Assembly (NCBI RefSeq): GCF_030682935.1
Contig: NZ_JAUXNA010000347.1
Coordinates: forward strand, 1 to 62,642
DNA length: 62,642 nt
Origin: Polaromonas sp.
GTDB lineage: Bacteria > Pseudomonadota > Gammaproteobacteria > Burkholderiales > Burkholderiaceae_C
Direction: 5' to 3'
This document shows positions 43,435 to 51,743 of this stretch, in pieces. The translations under genes and the position numbers were made by a program. Numbering within the stretch: the stretch's first letter is position 1; each line of letters opens with the position of its first letter. The notes under the pieces are model-generated. The model did no database searches. It was not told the DNA's origin and was given only the letters and a program-made list of their open reading frames with translations.

Positions 43435-44445
43435 TCAACCGCCGCGGGCCTTCTTCAAGGCATCGAGCACAGTCGTCACCGCCTCAGCACCGATGGTCGG
43501 CACGTTGCGCTCATACACCGGCTTGACTTTGTCGAACATGCGGCGTTGCTCGGCCGCAGTGACCTCGTTAACCTGCATGCCTTTGGCTTTAAGGCTGCTC
43601 AGGGATTTTTCATTCAAGGTGCGATTCGCCGCACGTTGAACTTTCTGGCCCTCCATGGCCGCCTCACGCAATACCGCCTGCTCCTGCGGGTTCAGCTGAT
43701 CCCACAGTTTCTTGCTGTACAGCACCAGGAACGGTGTGTAGGCGTGGCGCGTAACGCTGAGGTACTTCTGCACTTCATTGAACTTGGAGGTCTCGATGGT
43801 CACAAAAGGGTTTTCCTGGCCATCGATGGTCTTGGTTTCGAGCGCCGTGAATACTTCGCCAAAGGCCATCGGCACCGCGTTGGTACCCAGCGTCTTGAAG
43901 GTGTCGAGGAAAATATTGTTCTGCATCACGCGCACCTTGACGCCGTCAAAATCTTCCGCCTTCGCCACCGGGCGCTTGCTGTTGGTCAGATTGCGAAAGC
44001 CGTTTTCCCAGTAGGCCAGATTGACCAGACCGGCGTCTTCGAGCTTCTTGTTGAAGTAGGCACCGGCCGGGCCATCGAGCACGGCATCGGCTTCTTTTTC
44101 ATTGGCGAACAGGAACGGCAGGTCAAACGCGCCGAGTTCCTTGACGATGCCCACCAGCGGCGAACTCGAGGTGCACACCATCTCCTGCGTACCGGCACGC
44201 AGCGCCTGGGTGGCCGGCAGGTCGCCGCCGGCGGCACCGCCCCAGAAGGCGTTGATCTTGATCTTGCCGCCGGTCTTGGCATTGAGCACTTCCTGCATCT
44301 TCTTGACGCCGACGCCCACCGGATGGTCCTCGTTCACGCCGTTGGTGAATTTGATGGTGCGCTCGGCAAATTGCGCGAAGGCTGAAGTCGCCACCAGCAA
44401 TGCGGTAGCGGCCAGGGCTGAGGCCAGGGTTCTGCGTTTGAACAT
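43435..44445 (-). CDS. dctP: TRAP transporter substrate-binding protein DctP (system 2)
   Basis: A 336-residue DctP-family receptor with an N-terminal signal peptide (LASALAATALLVATSAFAQ). Typical segments include DFDGVKVRVMQNNIF (the ligand-binding arginine region) and AMAFGEVFTALETKTIDGQENP-like sequence near the middle. It is the last of the DctQ-DctM-DctP series on the minus strand. Two TRAP systems in one region imply at least two classes of organic acid are taken up. Confidence 0.92.
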   Translation of the reverse strand: MFKRRTLASALAATALLVATSAFAQFAERTIKFTNGVNEDHPVGVGVKKMQEVLNAKTGGKIKINAFWGGAAGGDLPATQALRAGTQEMVCTSSSPLVGIVKELGAFDLPFLFANEKEADAVLDGPAGAYFNKKLEDAGLVNLAYWENGFRNLTNSKRPVAKAEDFDGVKVRVMQNNIFLDTFKTLGTNAVPMAFGEVFTALETKTIDGQENPFVTIETSKFNEVQKYLSVTRHAYTPFLVLYSKKLWDQLNPQEQAVLREAAMEGQKVQRAANRTLNEKSLSSLKAKGMQVNEVTAAEQRRMFDKVKPVYERNVPTIGAEAVTTVLDALKKARGG

Positions 44446-44489
44446 GCTTGTCTCCTTTTATATGAAAGACGGGGGTTGGGGAAAAATTG

Positions 44490-45788
44490 TCAGCGCATCC
44501 ACCACTGAAGCGGCACGGTGACGATGGCAGGAAAAAGAACCAGCAGGAAAAGCACGGCCAATTGGGCGATCAGGAACGGCAGCACGCCCTTGAAGGCATC
44601 GTCCATGCTGATTTTGGCAACACCGCACACGACGTTGAGCACCGTGCCCACCGGTGGCGTGATCAGGCCGATGGCGTTGTTCATGATGAACATGATGCCG
44701 AAGTAGACCGGATCAATGCCGGCCTTGAGCACCACGGGCATCAGCACCGGCGTCAGAATCAGCACCGTCGGCGTGAAATCAAGTGCTGTGCCGACGACCA
44801 CGATCAGCACCATCATGACCAACATCAGCAGTATCTTGTTACCCATAAAGGGCTCCATCAGATTGGCGACTTCGGTTGGAATATTGGCCACCGTGATCAG
44901 CCAGGCGCTGACCATGGCGGCGGCGACCAGGAACATCACAACGGCCGTCGTCTTGCCGGCGGTCAGCGTCAGCTGGTAGAGCGCCGACCATTTGAGTTCG
45001 CGGTAGATGAACATGCCCACCACAAAGCTGTAAACCGCCGCCACGACCGCAGCCTCGGTCGGCGTGAACACACCGAATTTCATGCCACCGATAATGACCA
45101 CCGGCAAGGCCAGCGCGAAGCCACCTTCCGCCGTAATACGCAGGCGCTCGGGTAGCGCCAGACGGGGAGCAGGAAGTATGTTTTCACGCTTTGCCAGCCA
45201 CCACCAGGTCATGCCGATCGCCAGACCCATCAGCAAACCTGGCACGATGCCGGCGAGAAACAGCTTGGTGATGGACACATTGCCGGCCACGCCGAAAATA
45301 ATCAACCCTATCGACGGCGGGATCACCGGTGCAATGATGCCGCCCGAGGCGATCAGCCCCGAGGCCCGGCCCACGTTGTAACCGGCCGCCCGCATCATGG
45401 GGATCAGCAGCGCGGCCAGTGCGGCCGTGTCGGCGACCGCCGAGCCCGACAGCGAGGCCATGATCACCGCGGCAATGACCGTGACATAACCGAGGCCGCC
45501 GCGAAAGTGCCCAACCCACGCCATCGCCAGATTGACAATGCGGCGGCTCAGGCCGCCGGCGTTCATGAACTCGCCCGCCAGCAAAAAGAACGGTACCGCC
45601 AGCAGCGGGAAGTTGTCAGCACCATCGACAAAGCGCTGCGCCAGTATCTGGCTGTCAAACGTCACCAGGCCACTGGTGGCGGCCAGAAAGCCCATCAGAG
45701 CCACACCGCAGACCAGCAACGCATACGCGATCGGCATGCCGATGGCCATGGCGGCCAGCAGGCTCAGGATAAAAACACCAACCGTCAT
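44490..45788 (-). CDS. dctM: TRAP transporter large permease DctM (system 2)
   Basis: A 432-residue multi-pass permease: FPLLAVPFFLLAGEFMNAGGLSRR and SGSAVADTAALAALLIP are the DctM signatures, then APVIPPSIGLIIFG. It overlaps dctQ by four bases and leads to dctP after 44 bases. Confidence 0.92.
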   Translation of the reverse strand: MTVGVFILSLLAAMAIGMPIAYALLVCGVALMGFLAATSGLVTFDSQILAQRFVDGADNFPLLAVPFFLLAGEFMNAGGLSRRIVNLAMAWVGHFRGGLGYVTVIAAVIMASLSGSAVADTAALAALLIPMMRAAGYNVGRASGLIASGGIIAPVIPPSIGLIIFGVAGNVSITKLFLAGIVPGLLMGLAIGMTWWWLAKRENILPAPRLALPERLRITAEGGFALALPVVIIGGMKFGVFTPTEAAVVAAVYSFVVGMFIYRELKWSALYQLTLTAGKTTAVVMFLVAAAMVSAWLITVANIPTEVANLMEPFMGNKILLMLVMMVLIVVVGTALDFTPTVLILTPVLMPVVLKAGIDPVYFGIMFIMNNAIGLITPPVGTVLNVVCGVAKISMDDAFKGVLPFLIAQLAVLFLLVLFPAIVTVPLQWWMR

Positions 45789-46330
45789 GCCTTGCCCTCC
45801 TGAAATTGTTTTTCGCCAGCGGCCAGGCCTTCGGTCTCGACCACCTGCACCAGCTCATCCTCACTGATCTGCCCGGTCAGCAGGCGGTACAGCACATTGA
45901 GATTGATGATGCCCATCACCACACCGACGACATAGCCAATGCCGTAAATCCAGATCATGGAGATGCCGACCACCGGTGACACGTTGCTCACCTGCAGGTC
46001 GTGCATCTTGTAGGTCCCCATCAGGAAAAGCACATTGCAAAACAACATGAGCGACTCGCTCAGGAACAGGCACACTTTCTTGCCAACCAGCGGCAGGTGC
46101 TTGACCAGCGTATCCACGCCCAGATGCCCGCCTTCGCGCATGGCCACCATCGCACCCAGATAAATCAACCAGATGAAGCAGTAGCGCGACATTTCATCCG
46201 ACACCGTCAGTCCGGAGTTGAAGGCATAACGCAGCACCACATTACCGAACACCATGACAACCATGGCCACCATGCACACGACCACCAGAAATTCAAGCAA
46301 CTTGAAGAAAAGATTGATGATTTTTTGCAA
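45785..46330 (-). CDS. dctQ: TRAP transporter small membrane subunit DctQ (system 2)
   Basis: A 181-residue four-helix protein (NVVLRYAFNSGLTVSDEMSRYCFIWLIYLGAMVAMREGGHLGVDTL is the DctQ core, with E-M-S-R-Y and H-L-G-V-D). The C-terminal cytosolic tail is longer than usual (about 25 residues, acidic). It starts 25 bases after the FadR-type regulator. Confidence 0.87.
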   Translation of the reverse strand: MQKIINLFFKLLEFLVVVCMVAMVVMVFGNVVLRYAFNSGLTVSDEMSRYCFIWLIYLGAMVAMREGGHLGVDTLVKHLPLVGKKVCLFLSESLMLFCNVLFLMGTYKMHDLQVSNVSPVVGISMIWIYGIGYVVGVVMGIINLNVLYRLLTGQISEDELVQVVETEGLAAGEKQFQEGKA

Positions 46331-46355
46331 CGCAGACTCCAGAAAAGTCAGTACT

Positions 46356-47108
46356 TCAGGCGGCCTTGAGCACCGATGCTGGCGTGTTCAGTCGCGGCAG
46401 ACGGCGACGCGAGGCCAACACCTGCTCGATATCTTCATGCGCGCCGTCGATCAAGATCAATATCGCCTTTTCGGCCTGGTCGGGGTTGCGGGCCTTCACG
46501 GCATCGAGCACCGAGCGATGCAGCGCCAGGGAACTCGCCGCCCCCCCTTTTTTACTGGTTGACAACTCAAAGCTGGTGCGCAGCAGGGCCCCCAGTGCCT
46601 TGCTCATCTGGATCAGCATGCGGTTGCGACAGGCACGCAGCAGACCCAGGTGAAAGCGCAGGTCATAGGTGACGTAGTCGCCGCCCTCTTCAACTGCGCG
46701 CTTCATGCCAGCGAAGGCGGCCTCGACTTCGGCAATATCCTGCGCCGTTGCACGCTGGGCCGCCAGCCGCACAGCAGCCGGTTCAACAACCCGGCGCAAG
46801 TCCTGCAAATCACGCAGAAATTCAGGCGTCAAGCCGGCTTTGGTTTGCCAGGCAATCACATCGGGATCGAACCAGTTCCAGTGATCTTCCGACAGCACCC
46901 GCGCGCCGACTTTGGGACCGGTGGTCATCAGGCCTTTGGCGATCAGCGACTTCACCGCTTCGCGCACCACCGTGCGGCTGACACCCAACTCCTGGCACAG
47001 CACAGGCTCGGGCGGAATGGAGGCGCCCACGGCATAACGCCCTGCGACGATGGCTTCGCCAAGGTGATCAACTGTATTGCCGTGTACGTTTTTTATCATG
47101 GTTTTCAC
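46356..47108 (-). CDS. FadR-type GntR transcriptional regulator (system 2)
   Basis: A 250-residue regulator with GntR helix-turn-helix (GASIPPEPVLCQELGVSRTVVREAVKSL) and an FCD domain whose metal/ligand residues lie in YVTYDLRFHLGLLRACRN. It is first in the leftward operon with the second TRAP system and is divergent from the IlvD/Edd-family gene. An 8-bp-arm palindrome (47123-47145) in the shared gap is a natural operator. Effector is presumably a sugar acid. Confidence 0.88.
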   Translation of the reverse strand: MKTMIKNVHGNTVDHLGEAIVAGRYAVGASIPPEPVLCQELGVSRTVVREAVKSLIAKGLMTTGPKVGARVLSEDHWNWFDPDVIAWQTKAGLTPEFLRDLQDLRRVVEPAAVRLAAQRATAQDIAEVEAAFAGMKRAVEEGGDYVTYDLRFHLGLLRACRNRMLIQMSKALGALLRTSFELSTSKKGGAASSLALHRSVLDAVKARNPDQAEKAILILIDGAHEDIEQVLASRRRLPRLNTPASVLKAA

Positions 47109-47122
47109 TAGGACCGTTTTTC

Positions 47123-47145
47123 AATCATATGACGATAATATGATT
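47123..47145. promoter_or_regulatory. candidate operator between FadR-type regulator and IlvD-family gene
   Basis: An inverted repeat AATCATAT / ATATGATT with a seven-base spacer lies in the 57-bp gap between the divergent starts at 47108 and 47166. It differs clearly from the GntR operators at 30637 and 33838, suggesting separate regulons. Confidence 0.6.
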
Positions 47146-47165
47146 ACAAATTCAGGTTTTACCCT

Positions 47166-48908
47166 ATGACCGACTCCAACAAACCCAAAAAGAAGCCCGA
47201 AGAACTCCGCAGCCAGCAATGGTTTGGCCGGCAGGACCGCGACGGTTTTGCCTACCGCAGCTGGGTCAAGGGCAAAGGCGTGCCGCATGACCAGTTTGAC
47301 GGCCGCCCGGTCATTGGTATTTGCAACACCTTCAGTGAATTCACGCCCTGCAATTCGCACTTCCGCACGCTGGCCGAGCAGGTCAAGATCGGGGTCTACG
47401 AGGCCGGCGGTTTCCCGCTGGAGTTCCCGGTCATGTCCTTGGGTGAGACCTTGCTGCGCCCCACCGCCATGCTGTATCGCAACCTGTCCAGCATGGACGT
47501 GGAGGAAAGCATTCGCGGCAACCCGATGGACGGTGTCGTGCTGCTGATGGGCTGCGACAAGACCACGCCGTCGCTGGTGATGGGCGCCGCCAGCGTGGAC
47601 TTGCCCACCATCGGCGTGAGCGGTGGCCCGATGCTCAACGGCAAGTGGCGCGGCCAGGAGCTGGGCTCGGGCACCGGGGTATGGAGCATGAGCGAGCAGG
47701 TCCGCGCTGGCACGCTCAAGCTGGAGGAATTTTTCGAAGCCGAGAGCTGCATGCACCGCAGCCACGGCCACTGCATGACCATGGGCACCGCCAGCACCAT
47801 GGCCTGCATGGTGGAAGCCCTGGGCCTCGGCCTGCCTGGCAATGCCGCGTATCCGGCGGTGGATGGCCGGCGCAATGTGCTGGCGCGCATGGCCGGACGG
47901 CGCGCGGTGGCCATGGTGCATGAAGACCAGAAGCTCTCCAAAATTCTCACGCGCGAGGCGTTTGAGAATGCCATCAAGATATTGGCTGCCATTGGCGGCT
48001 CGACCAATGCCGTGATTCACCTGATCGCGATGGCCGGCCGGATCGGCATCAAGCTGAGCATCGAGGATTTCGACCGGCTGGCCAGCGAACTGCCTTGTCT
48101 GGTCAACCTGCAACCCTCGGGCAAGTACCTGATGGAAGACTTCTGCTACGCCGGCGGCCTGCCGGTGGTGATGAAAGAGATGGCGCAGCACCTGCACACC
48201 CAGGCCGTCACCGCCAACGGCAAAACCGTGGCCGAGAACTTTGCCGACGCGCAAAACTACAACACCGAAGTGATCAAGCCGCTGGGCACGCCGTTCAAGG
48301 ACAAGGCGGGCATTGCCGTGCTGCGCGGCAACCTGGCGCCTCGGGGTGCCGTCATCAAGCCCAGCGCCGCCACCCCGGAGCTGATGGTGCACAAAGGCCG
48401 GGCCGTGGTGTTCGAGAACATCGAGGATTTCCACGCCCGCATTGATGACGAGAATCTCGACATTGACGAAACCTGCGTCATGGTGCTCAAGAACTGCGGC
48501 CCCAAGGGCTACCCCGGCATGGCGGAGGTGAGCAACATGCCCTTGCCGCCCAAGATTCTGCGCCGCGGCATTACCGACATGGTGCGCATCTGCGACGGCC
48601 GCATGAGCGGCACGGCCTACGGCACCGTGGTGCTGCACACGGCGCCCGAAGCGGCCGCGGGCGGGCCGCTGGCGGTGGTGCAAAACGGCGACCTCATCGA
48701 GCTCGATGTGCCTCAACGCAAAATTCATCTGCATGTAACGGACGAGGAGCTGGCCCGCCGTCTGGCCAACTGGAAAGCGTCTGAGCCGCCCATGACATCG
48801 GGCTACTGGAAGCTCTACATCGACCATGTGCTGCAAGCCGATGAAGGCGCCGATCTGGACTTCCTGGTGGGCAAGCGGGGCGCGTTTGTGCCGCGTGACA
48901 ACCACTGA
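47166..48908 (+). CDS. IlvD/Edd-family dehydratase, probable pentonate (arabinonate/xylonate) dehydratase
   Basis: A 580-residue Fe-S dehydratase. Cluster cysteines are visible in ICNTFSEFTPCNSH and LMGCDKTTPS, with another in MHRSHGHCMTMG. The FSE and HCMTMGTA motifs fit the sugar-acid branch of the IlvD/Edd family more than branched-chain synthesis. It probably converts L-arabinonate, D-xylonate or a relative to a 2-keto-3-deoxy acid. It is divergent from the FadR-type regulator and upstream of a DenD-like gene, dgoK and dgoA, which would continue the route. Confidence 0.87.
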   Translation: MTDSNKPKKKPEELRSQQWFGRQDRDGFAYRSWVKGKGVPHDQFDGRPVIGICNTFSEFTPCNSHFRTLAEQVKIGVYEAGGFPLEFPVMSLGETLLRPTAMLYRNLSSMDVEESIRGNPMDGVVLLMGCDKTTPSLVMGAASVDLPTIGVSGGPMLNGKWRGQELGSGTGVWSMSEQVRAGTLKLEEFFEAESCMHRSHGHCMTMGTASTMACMVEALGLGLPGNAAYPAVDGRRNVLARMAGRRAVAMVHEDQKLSKILTREAFENAIKILAAIGGSTNAVIHLIAMAGRIGIKLSIEDFDRLASELPCLVNLQPSGKYLMEDFCYAGGLPVVMKEMAQHLHTQAVTANGKTVAENFADAQNYNTEVIKPLGTPFKDKAGIAVLRGNLAPRGAVIKPSAATPELMVHKGRAVVFENIEDFHARIDDENLDIDETCVMVLKNCGPKGYPGMAEVSNMPLPPKILRRGITDMVRICDGRMSGTAYGTVVLHTAPEAAAGGPLAVVQNGDLIELDVPQRKIHLHVTDEELARRLANWKASEPPMTSGYWKLYIDHVLQADEGADLDFLVGKRGAFVPRDNH

Positions 48909-48923
48909 CCCGAAAGCTCACTC

Positions 48924-49928
48924 ATGAAAATACTCGTCACCGGTGGCGCCGGTTTTGTCGGCGCCCGGCTGGCCCGCGAACTGCTCAGACAAGGCCAGCT
49001 TAATGGCCGCACCATCACCGAACTCGGCATCGCCGATCTGTCCCCCCCTCCCGCCGACCTGAGCGCGGACCCGCGGGTGCGGGTACACACCGGGCCCCTG
49101 CTGAATCAAGCCGAACTGTTTGCGAGCGGTTTCGACGCTGTGTTCCACCTGGCCTCGGCCGTCTCGGGCGAATGCGAACTGGACTTTGACCTGGGCCTGC
49201 ATTCCAACCTCGACAGCACCCGTGCCCTGCTGGATGGCCTGCGCAAGGCCGGCAATACCCCCCGCCTGGTGTTCGCCAGTTCGGTCGCGGTGTTCGGGCC
49301 GGACGCCGCCAACCCGCTGCCCGACCTGGTGACCGACAACACCTTGCCGTCGCCACAAACCTCGTACGGCACGCACAAGCTGATGTGCGAGCACCTGATT
49401 GCCGACTACACGCGCAAGGGCTTCATCGATGGCCGGTCCGCGCGCCTGATGACCGTCACCGTGCGCCCGGGCAAGCCCAATGGCGCCGCGTCGTCGTTTT
49501 TCAGCGGCATCATCCGCGAGCCTCTGGCGGGCGTCGAAACCACCTGCCCGGTCGATCCCGATGTCATGCACCCCGTGTCATCCCCATCCAACACCGTGCA
49601 GGGGCTGCTGACCGTGTTCGAGGCCAGCCGGGAAGCCATGGGCGGTCGCCTCGCGCTGAATCTGCCGGGGCTCAATGTGCACGTGGGCGACATGCTGCAG
49701 GCCCTGGAGGAAGTGGCCGGCCCCCAGGTTCGCCAGCGGGTGCGTTTCGAACGCGACGACCGCATCGCCGGCATCGTCGCCAACTGGGCCCGGGGCGCGA
49801 CCGCCGATCGCGCGCTGGCGCTGGGCTTGCGTCCGGATGCATCGTTCAAGGCCATCATCGAGCAGTACATCGAGGATTGCCGGCAGCCCACCTATCCGGC
49901 AGACGCTCTGCGGGGCCTGAACCGCTGA
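48924..49928 (+). CDS. denD: DenD-like D-erythronate dehydrogenase family protein
   Basis: A 334-residue NAD-dependent epimerase/dehydratase-fold oxidoreductase: VTGGAGFVGARLAREL cofactor motif, VFASSVAVFGPD, catalytic SYGTHKLMCEHL (Y-x3-K), and RLMTVTVRPGKPN in the substrate lobe, the pattern of DenD-type enzymes that oxidise D-erythronate (or related acids) at C2. It follows the dehydratase by 15 bases. Its classic partners OtnI and OtnC are not in the window, so it may serve a different acid here. Confidence 0.82.
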   Translation: MKILVTGGAGFVGARLARELLRQGQLNGRTITELGIADLSPPPADLSADPRVRVHTGPLLNQAELFASGFDAVFHLASAVSGECELDFDLGLHSNLDSTRALLDGLRKAGNTPRLVFASSVAVFGPDAANPLPDLVTDNTLPSPQTSYGTHKLMCEHLIADYTRKGFIDGRSARLMTVTVRPGKPNGAASSFFSGIIREPLAGVETTCPVDPDVMHPVSSPSNTVQGLLTVFEASREAMGGRLALNLPGLNVHVGDMLQALEEVAGPQVRQRVRFERDDRIAGIVANWARGATADRALALGLRPDASFKAIIEQYIEDCRQPTYPADALRGLNR

Positions 49929-49976
49929 GCGGGACCAAACGGGCATGAATCGGCCATCCGGCGACAAAGGGACAGC

Positions 49977-50888
49977 ATGAACGTTCGCACCTTGCTGGCG
50001 GTCGACTGGGGCACCTCATCGCTGCGTGGTGCCTGGCTCGACGCCCGGGGCCAGGCCGTGGAAGAGCGGTCTTTTGCCCGGGGCATCCTGACGGTGGCGC
50101 CCGGTGAATTTGCCCCGGCGTTTGAGAGCTGCTTTGGCGACTGGATGCAAAGGCCTGATGCTTTATGCCTGATGTCTGGCATGGTCGGCAGCAAGCAGGG
50201 CTGGCTGGAAGCACCCTATTGCACCTGTCCGGCCGGGTTCGAAGAAGTCGCCGCCAACCTGGCATGGGTGAAACCGGGTCGCGTGGCCATCGTGCCGGGG
50301 TTAGTCTGCGAACACGATGGTCTTCCTGACGTCATGCGGGGCGAAGAAACCCAGGTCTTCGGCGCCCTGCAGCTGCTCGGCCTGCAAGACGCCCTGCTGG
50401 TGCTGCCCGGTACGCACAGCAAATGGGTGCGGGTGCAAGCCGGTCGTATCCAGTCGTTTGCCACCTTCATGACGGGCGAGTTCTTCGCGCTGCTGCGCCA
50501 GCACTCCATTTTGTCGCGCACCTTGCCCGCCAGCGATGGCGCATTCGACAGCGAAGCTTTCGACCAGGGCGTGACACTGGCGCTGCGCGGCAACAGCCTG
50601 CTGCACACCGCCTTCAGCACGCGCACCCTGTCGCTGTTCGATCGCCTGCCGGCCGCCGCGCTGCCCAGCTATCTGTCGGGCCTGGTCATTGGCGAAGAAT
50701 TGCGTGCCCAGACATTGCAGGCCAATACCCACGTGGTCATCATCGGCTCCGCGGCATTGACTCAGCGCTACCAAAACGCATTGGCCCTGCGGGGCGTACC
50801 CGCGCAGCGGATAGGCTCGGAGGCGACTTGGGCCGGTCTGTGGGCGATTGCCCAAACCATCCATCCCAGCTTGTTAAAAACAGTATGA
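49977..50888 (+). CDS. dgoK: 2-dehydro-3-deoxygalactonokinase
   Basis: A 303-residue sugar kinase of the DgoK family. ASKHA motifs VDWGTSSLRGAW and the family sequence LPGTHSKWVRV are present, with FMTGEFFALLRQHS. It phosphorylates 2-keto-3-deoxy-D-galactonate to the 6-phosphate. Its stop overlaps the dgoA start (ATGA), pairing it with the aldolase. Confidence 0.92.
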   Translation: MNVRTLLAVDWGTSSLRGAWLDARGQAVEERSFARGILTVAPGEFAPAFESCFGDWMQRPDALCLMSGMVGSKQGWLEAPYCTCPAGFEEVAANLAWVKPGRVAIVPGLVCEHDGLPDVMRGEETQVFGALQLLGLQDALLVLPGTHSKWVRVQAGRIQSFATFMTGEFFALLRQHSILSRTLPASDGAFDSEAFDQGVTLALRGNSLLHTAFSTRTLSLFDRLPAAALPSYLSGLVIGEELRAQTLQANTHVVIIGSAALTQRYQNALALRGVPAQRIGSEATWAGLWAIAQTIHPSLLKTV

Positions 50889-51532
50889 ACGCACACCAAA
50901 AATTTGAAGCCGCACTGAGCCACATCCCCCTCGTCGGCATCCTGCGCGGCCTGCAAGCCCACGAGGCGCTGACGATGGGCGAAGCCCTGACCAGCACGGA
51001 CTGGACCCTGATTGAAGTCCCCCTTAACTCACCTGATCCGCTCCAAAGTATTGCCACACTGGCCAGCCAATTTCCGCAGGCGTTGATCGGCGCCGGCACG
51101 GTGCTCACGCCGGACGATGTGCGCAACGTTCATGCCGCAGGTGGCCAATTGATCGTGTCGCCCAATTTCAATCCGGCGGTGGTGCGCGAAGCTGTGCGCT
51201 TGGGGCTGGTGTGCCTGCCCGGCGTGATGACTGCCACAGAAGCCTTTGCCGCACTGGAGGCTGGCGCCACCGGACTCAAACTGTTTCCGGCAGAGATGAT
51301 CACCCCGGCGGTGGTTCGGGCTCTACGCGCCGTGCTACCTGCAGACACACGACTGCTGCCGGTGGGGGGCATCACGCCAGAAAATATGAGTAGCTACCTT
51401 GCCGCCGGTGCCAACGGTTTTGGCATTGGGTCGGCCCTCTACAAGCCCGGCATGAAGGCAACGCAGGTACAGGCCCATGCCATGAACTTCATCGCCTCCT
51501 GCCGTGAGCCATCCACAACACGGCGTTGTTGA
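50885..51532 (+). CDS. dgoA: 2-dehydro-3-deoxy-6-phosphogalactonate aldolase, C-terminus ending in an IS-like repeat
   Basis: A 215-residue class I KDPG/KDPGal aldolase: LVGILRGLQAHEAL, LIEVPLNSP (catalytic glutamate), GAGTVLTP, and the Schiff-base lysine in GLKLFPAEM. It cleaves the dgoK product to pyruvate and glyceraldehyde 3-phosphate. The stop codon (51530-51532) lies inside the terminal repeat GGCGTTGTTGAA of a 159-bp element, so the last few residues are element-derived. The core enzyme appears intact. Confidence 0.92.
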   Translation: MNAHQKFEAALSHIPLVGILRGLQAHEALTMGEALTSTDWTLIEVPLNSPDPLQSIATLASQFPQALIGAGTVLTPDDVRNVHAAGGQLIVSPNFNPAVVREAVRLGLVCLPGVMTATEAFAALEAGATGLKLFPAEMITPAVVRALRAVLPADTRLLPVGGITPENMSSYLAAGANGFGIGSALYKPGMKATQVQAHAMNFIASCREPSTTRRC

Positions 51533-51680
51533 ACAACTCCTTTGTAACGAGCTTTTTTGATCTTGTGACGGCGACTCTCGTTATGCTTGTAGGGCACTGG
51601 CTATTCTGAAGGTGAAACCGAGCTGCGTCATGCAAGTTCGTCGACCTGGTTGCCGGGATTTTGATTTATTCAACAACGCC
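51522..51680. mobile_element. 159-bp IS5/IS903-like element remnant or MITE
   Basis: Perfect 12-bp terminal inverted repeats GGCGTTGTTGAA (51522-51533) and TTCAACAACGCC (51669-51680) flank 135 bp with no transposase frame. Read from the right end, GGCGTTGTTGAATAAATC resembles IS903-group ends. There is no evident target-site duplication, consistent with an old, internally deleted copy. It supplies the stop codon of dgoA. Confidence 0.72.
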
Positions 51681-51689
51681 CATGGAGGG

Positions 51690-51708
51690 GCAGCATTGAT
51701 AATGCTGC
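51690..51708. other. inverted repeat in the mutS leader
   Basis: GCAGCATT / AATGCTGC with a three-base loop, 36 bases upstream of the mutS start. Not followed by T's, so not a terminator; it may be a weak RNA structure or protein site. Confidence 0.4.
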
Positions 51709-51743
51709 ATTGCGCAACGCCCCGCGCGCCTTCTATCTGATTC

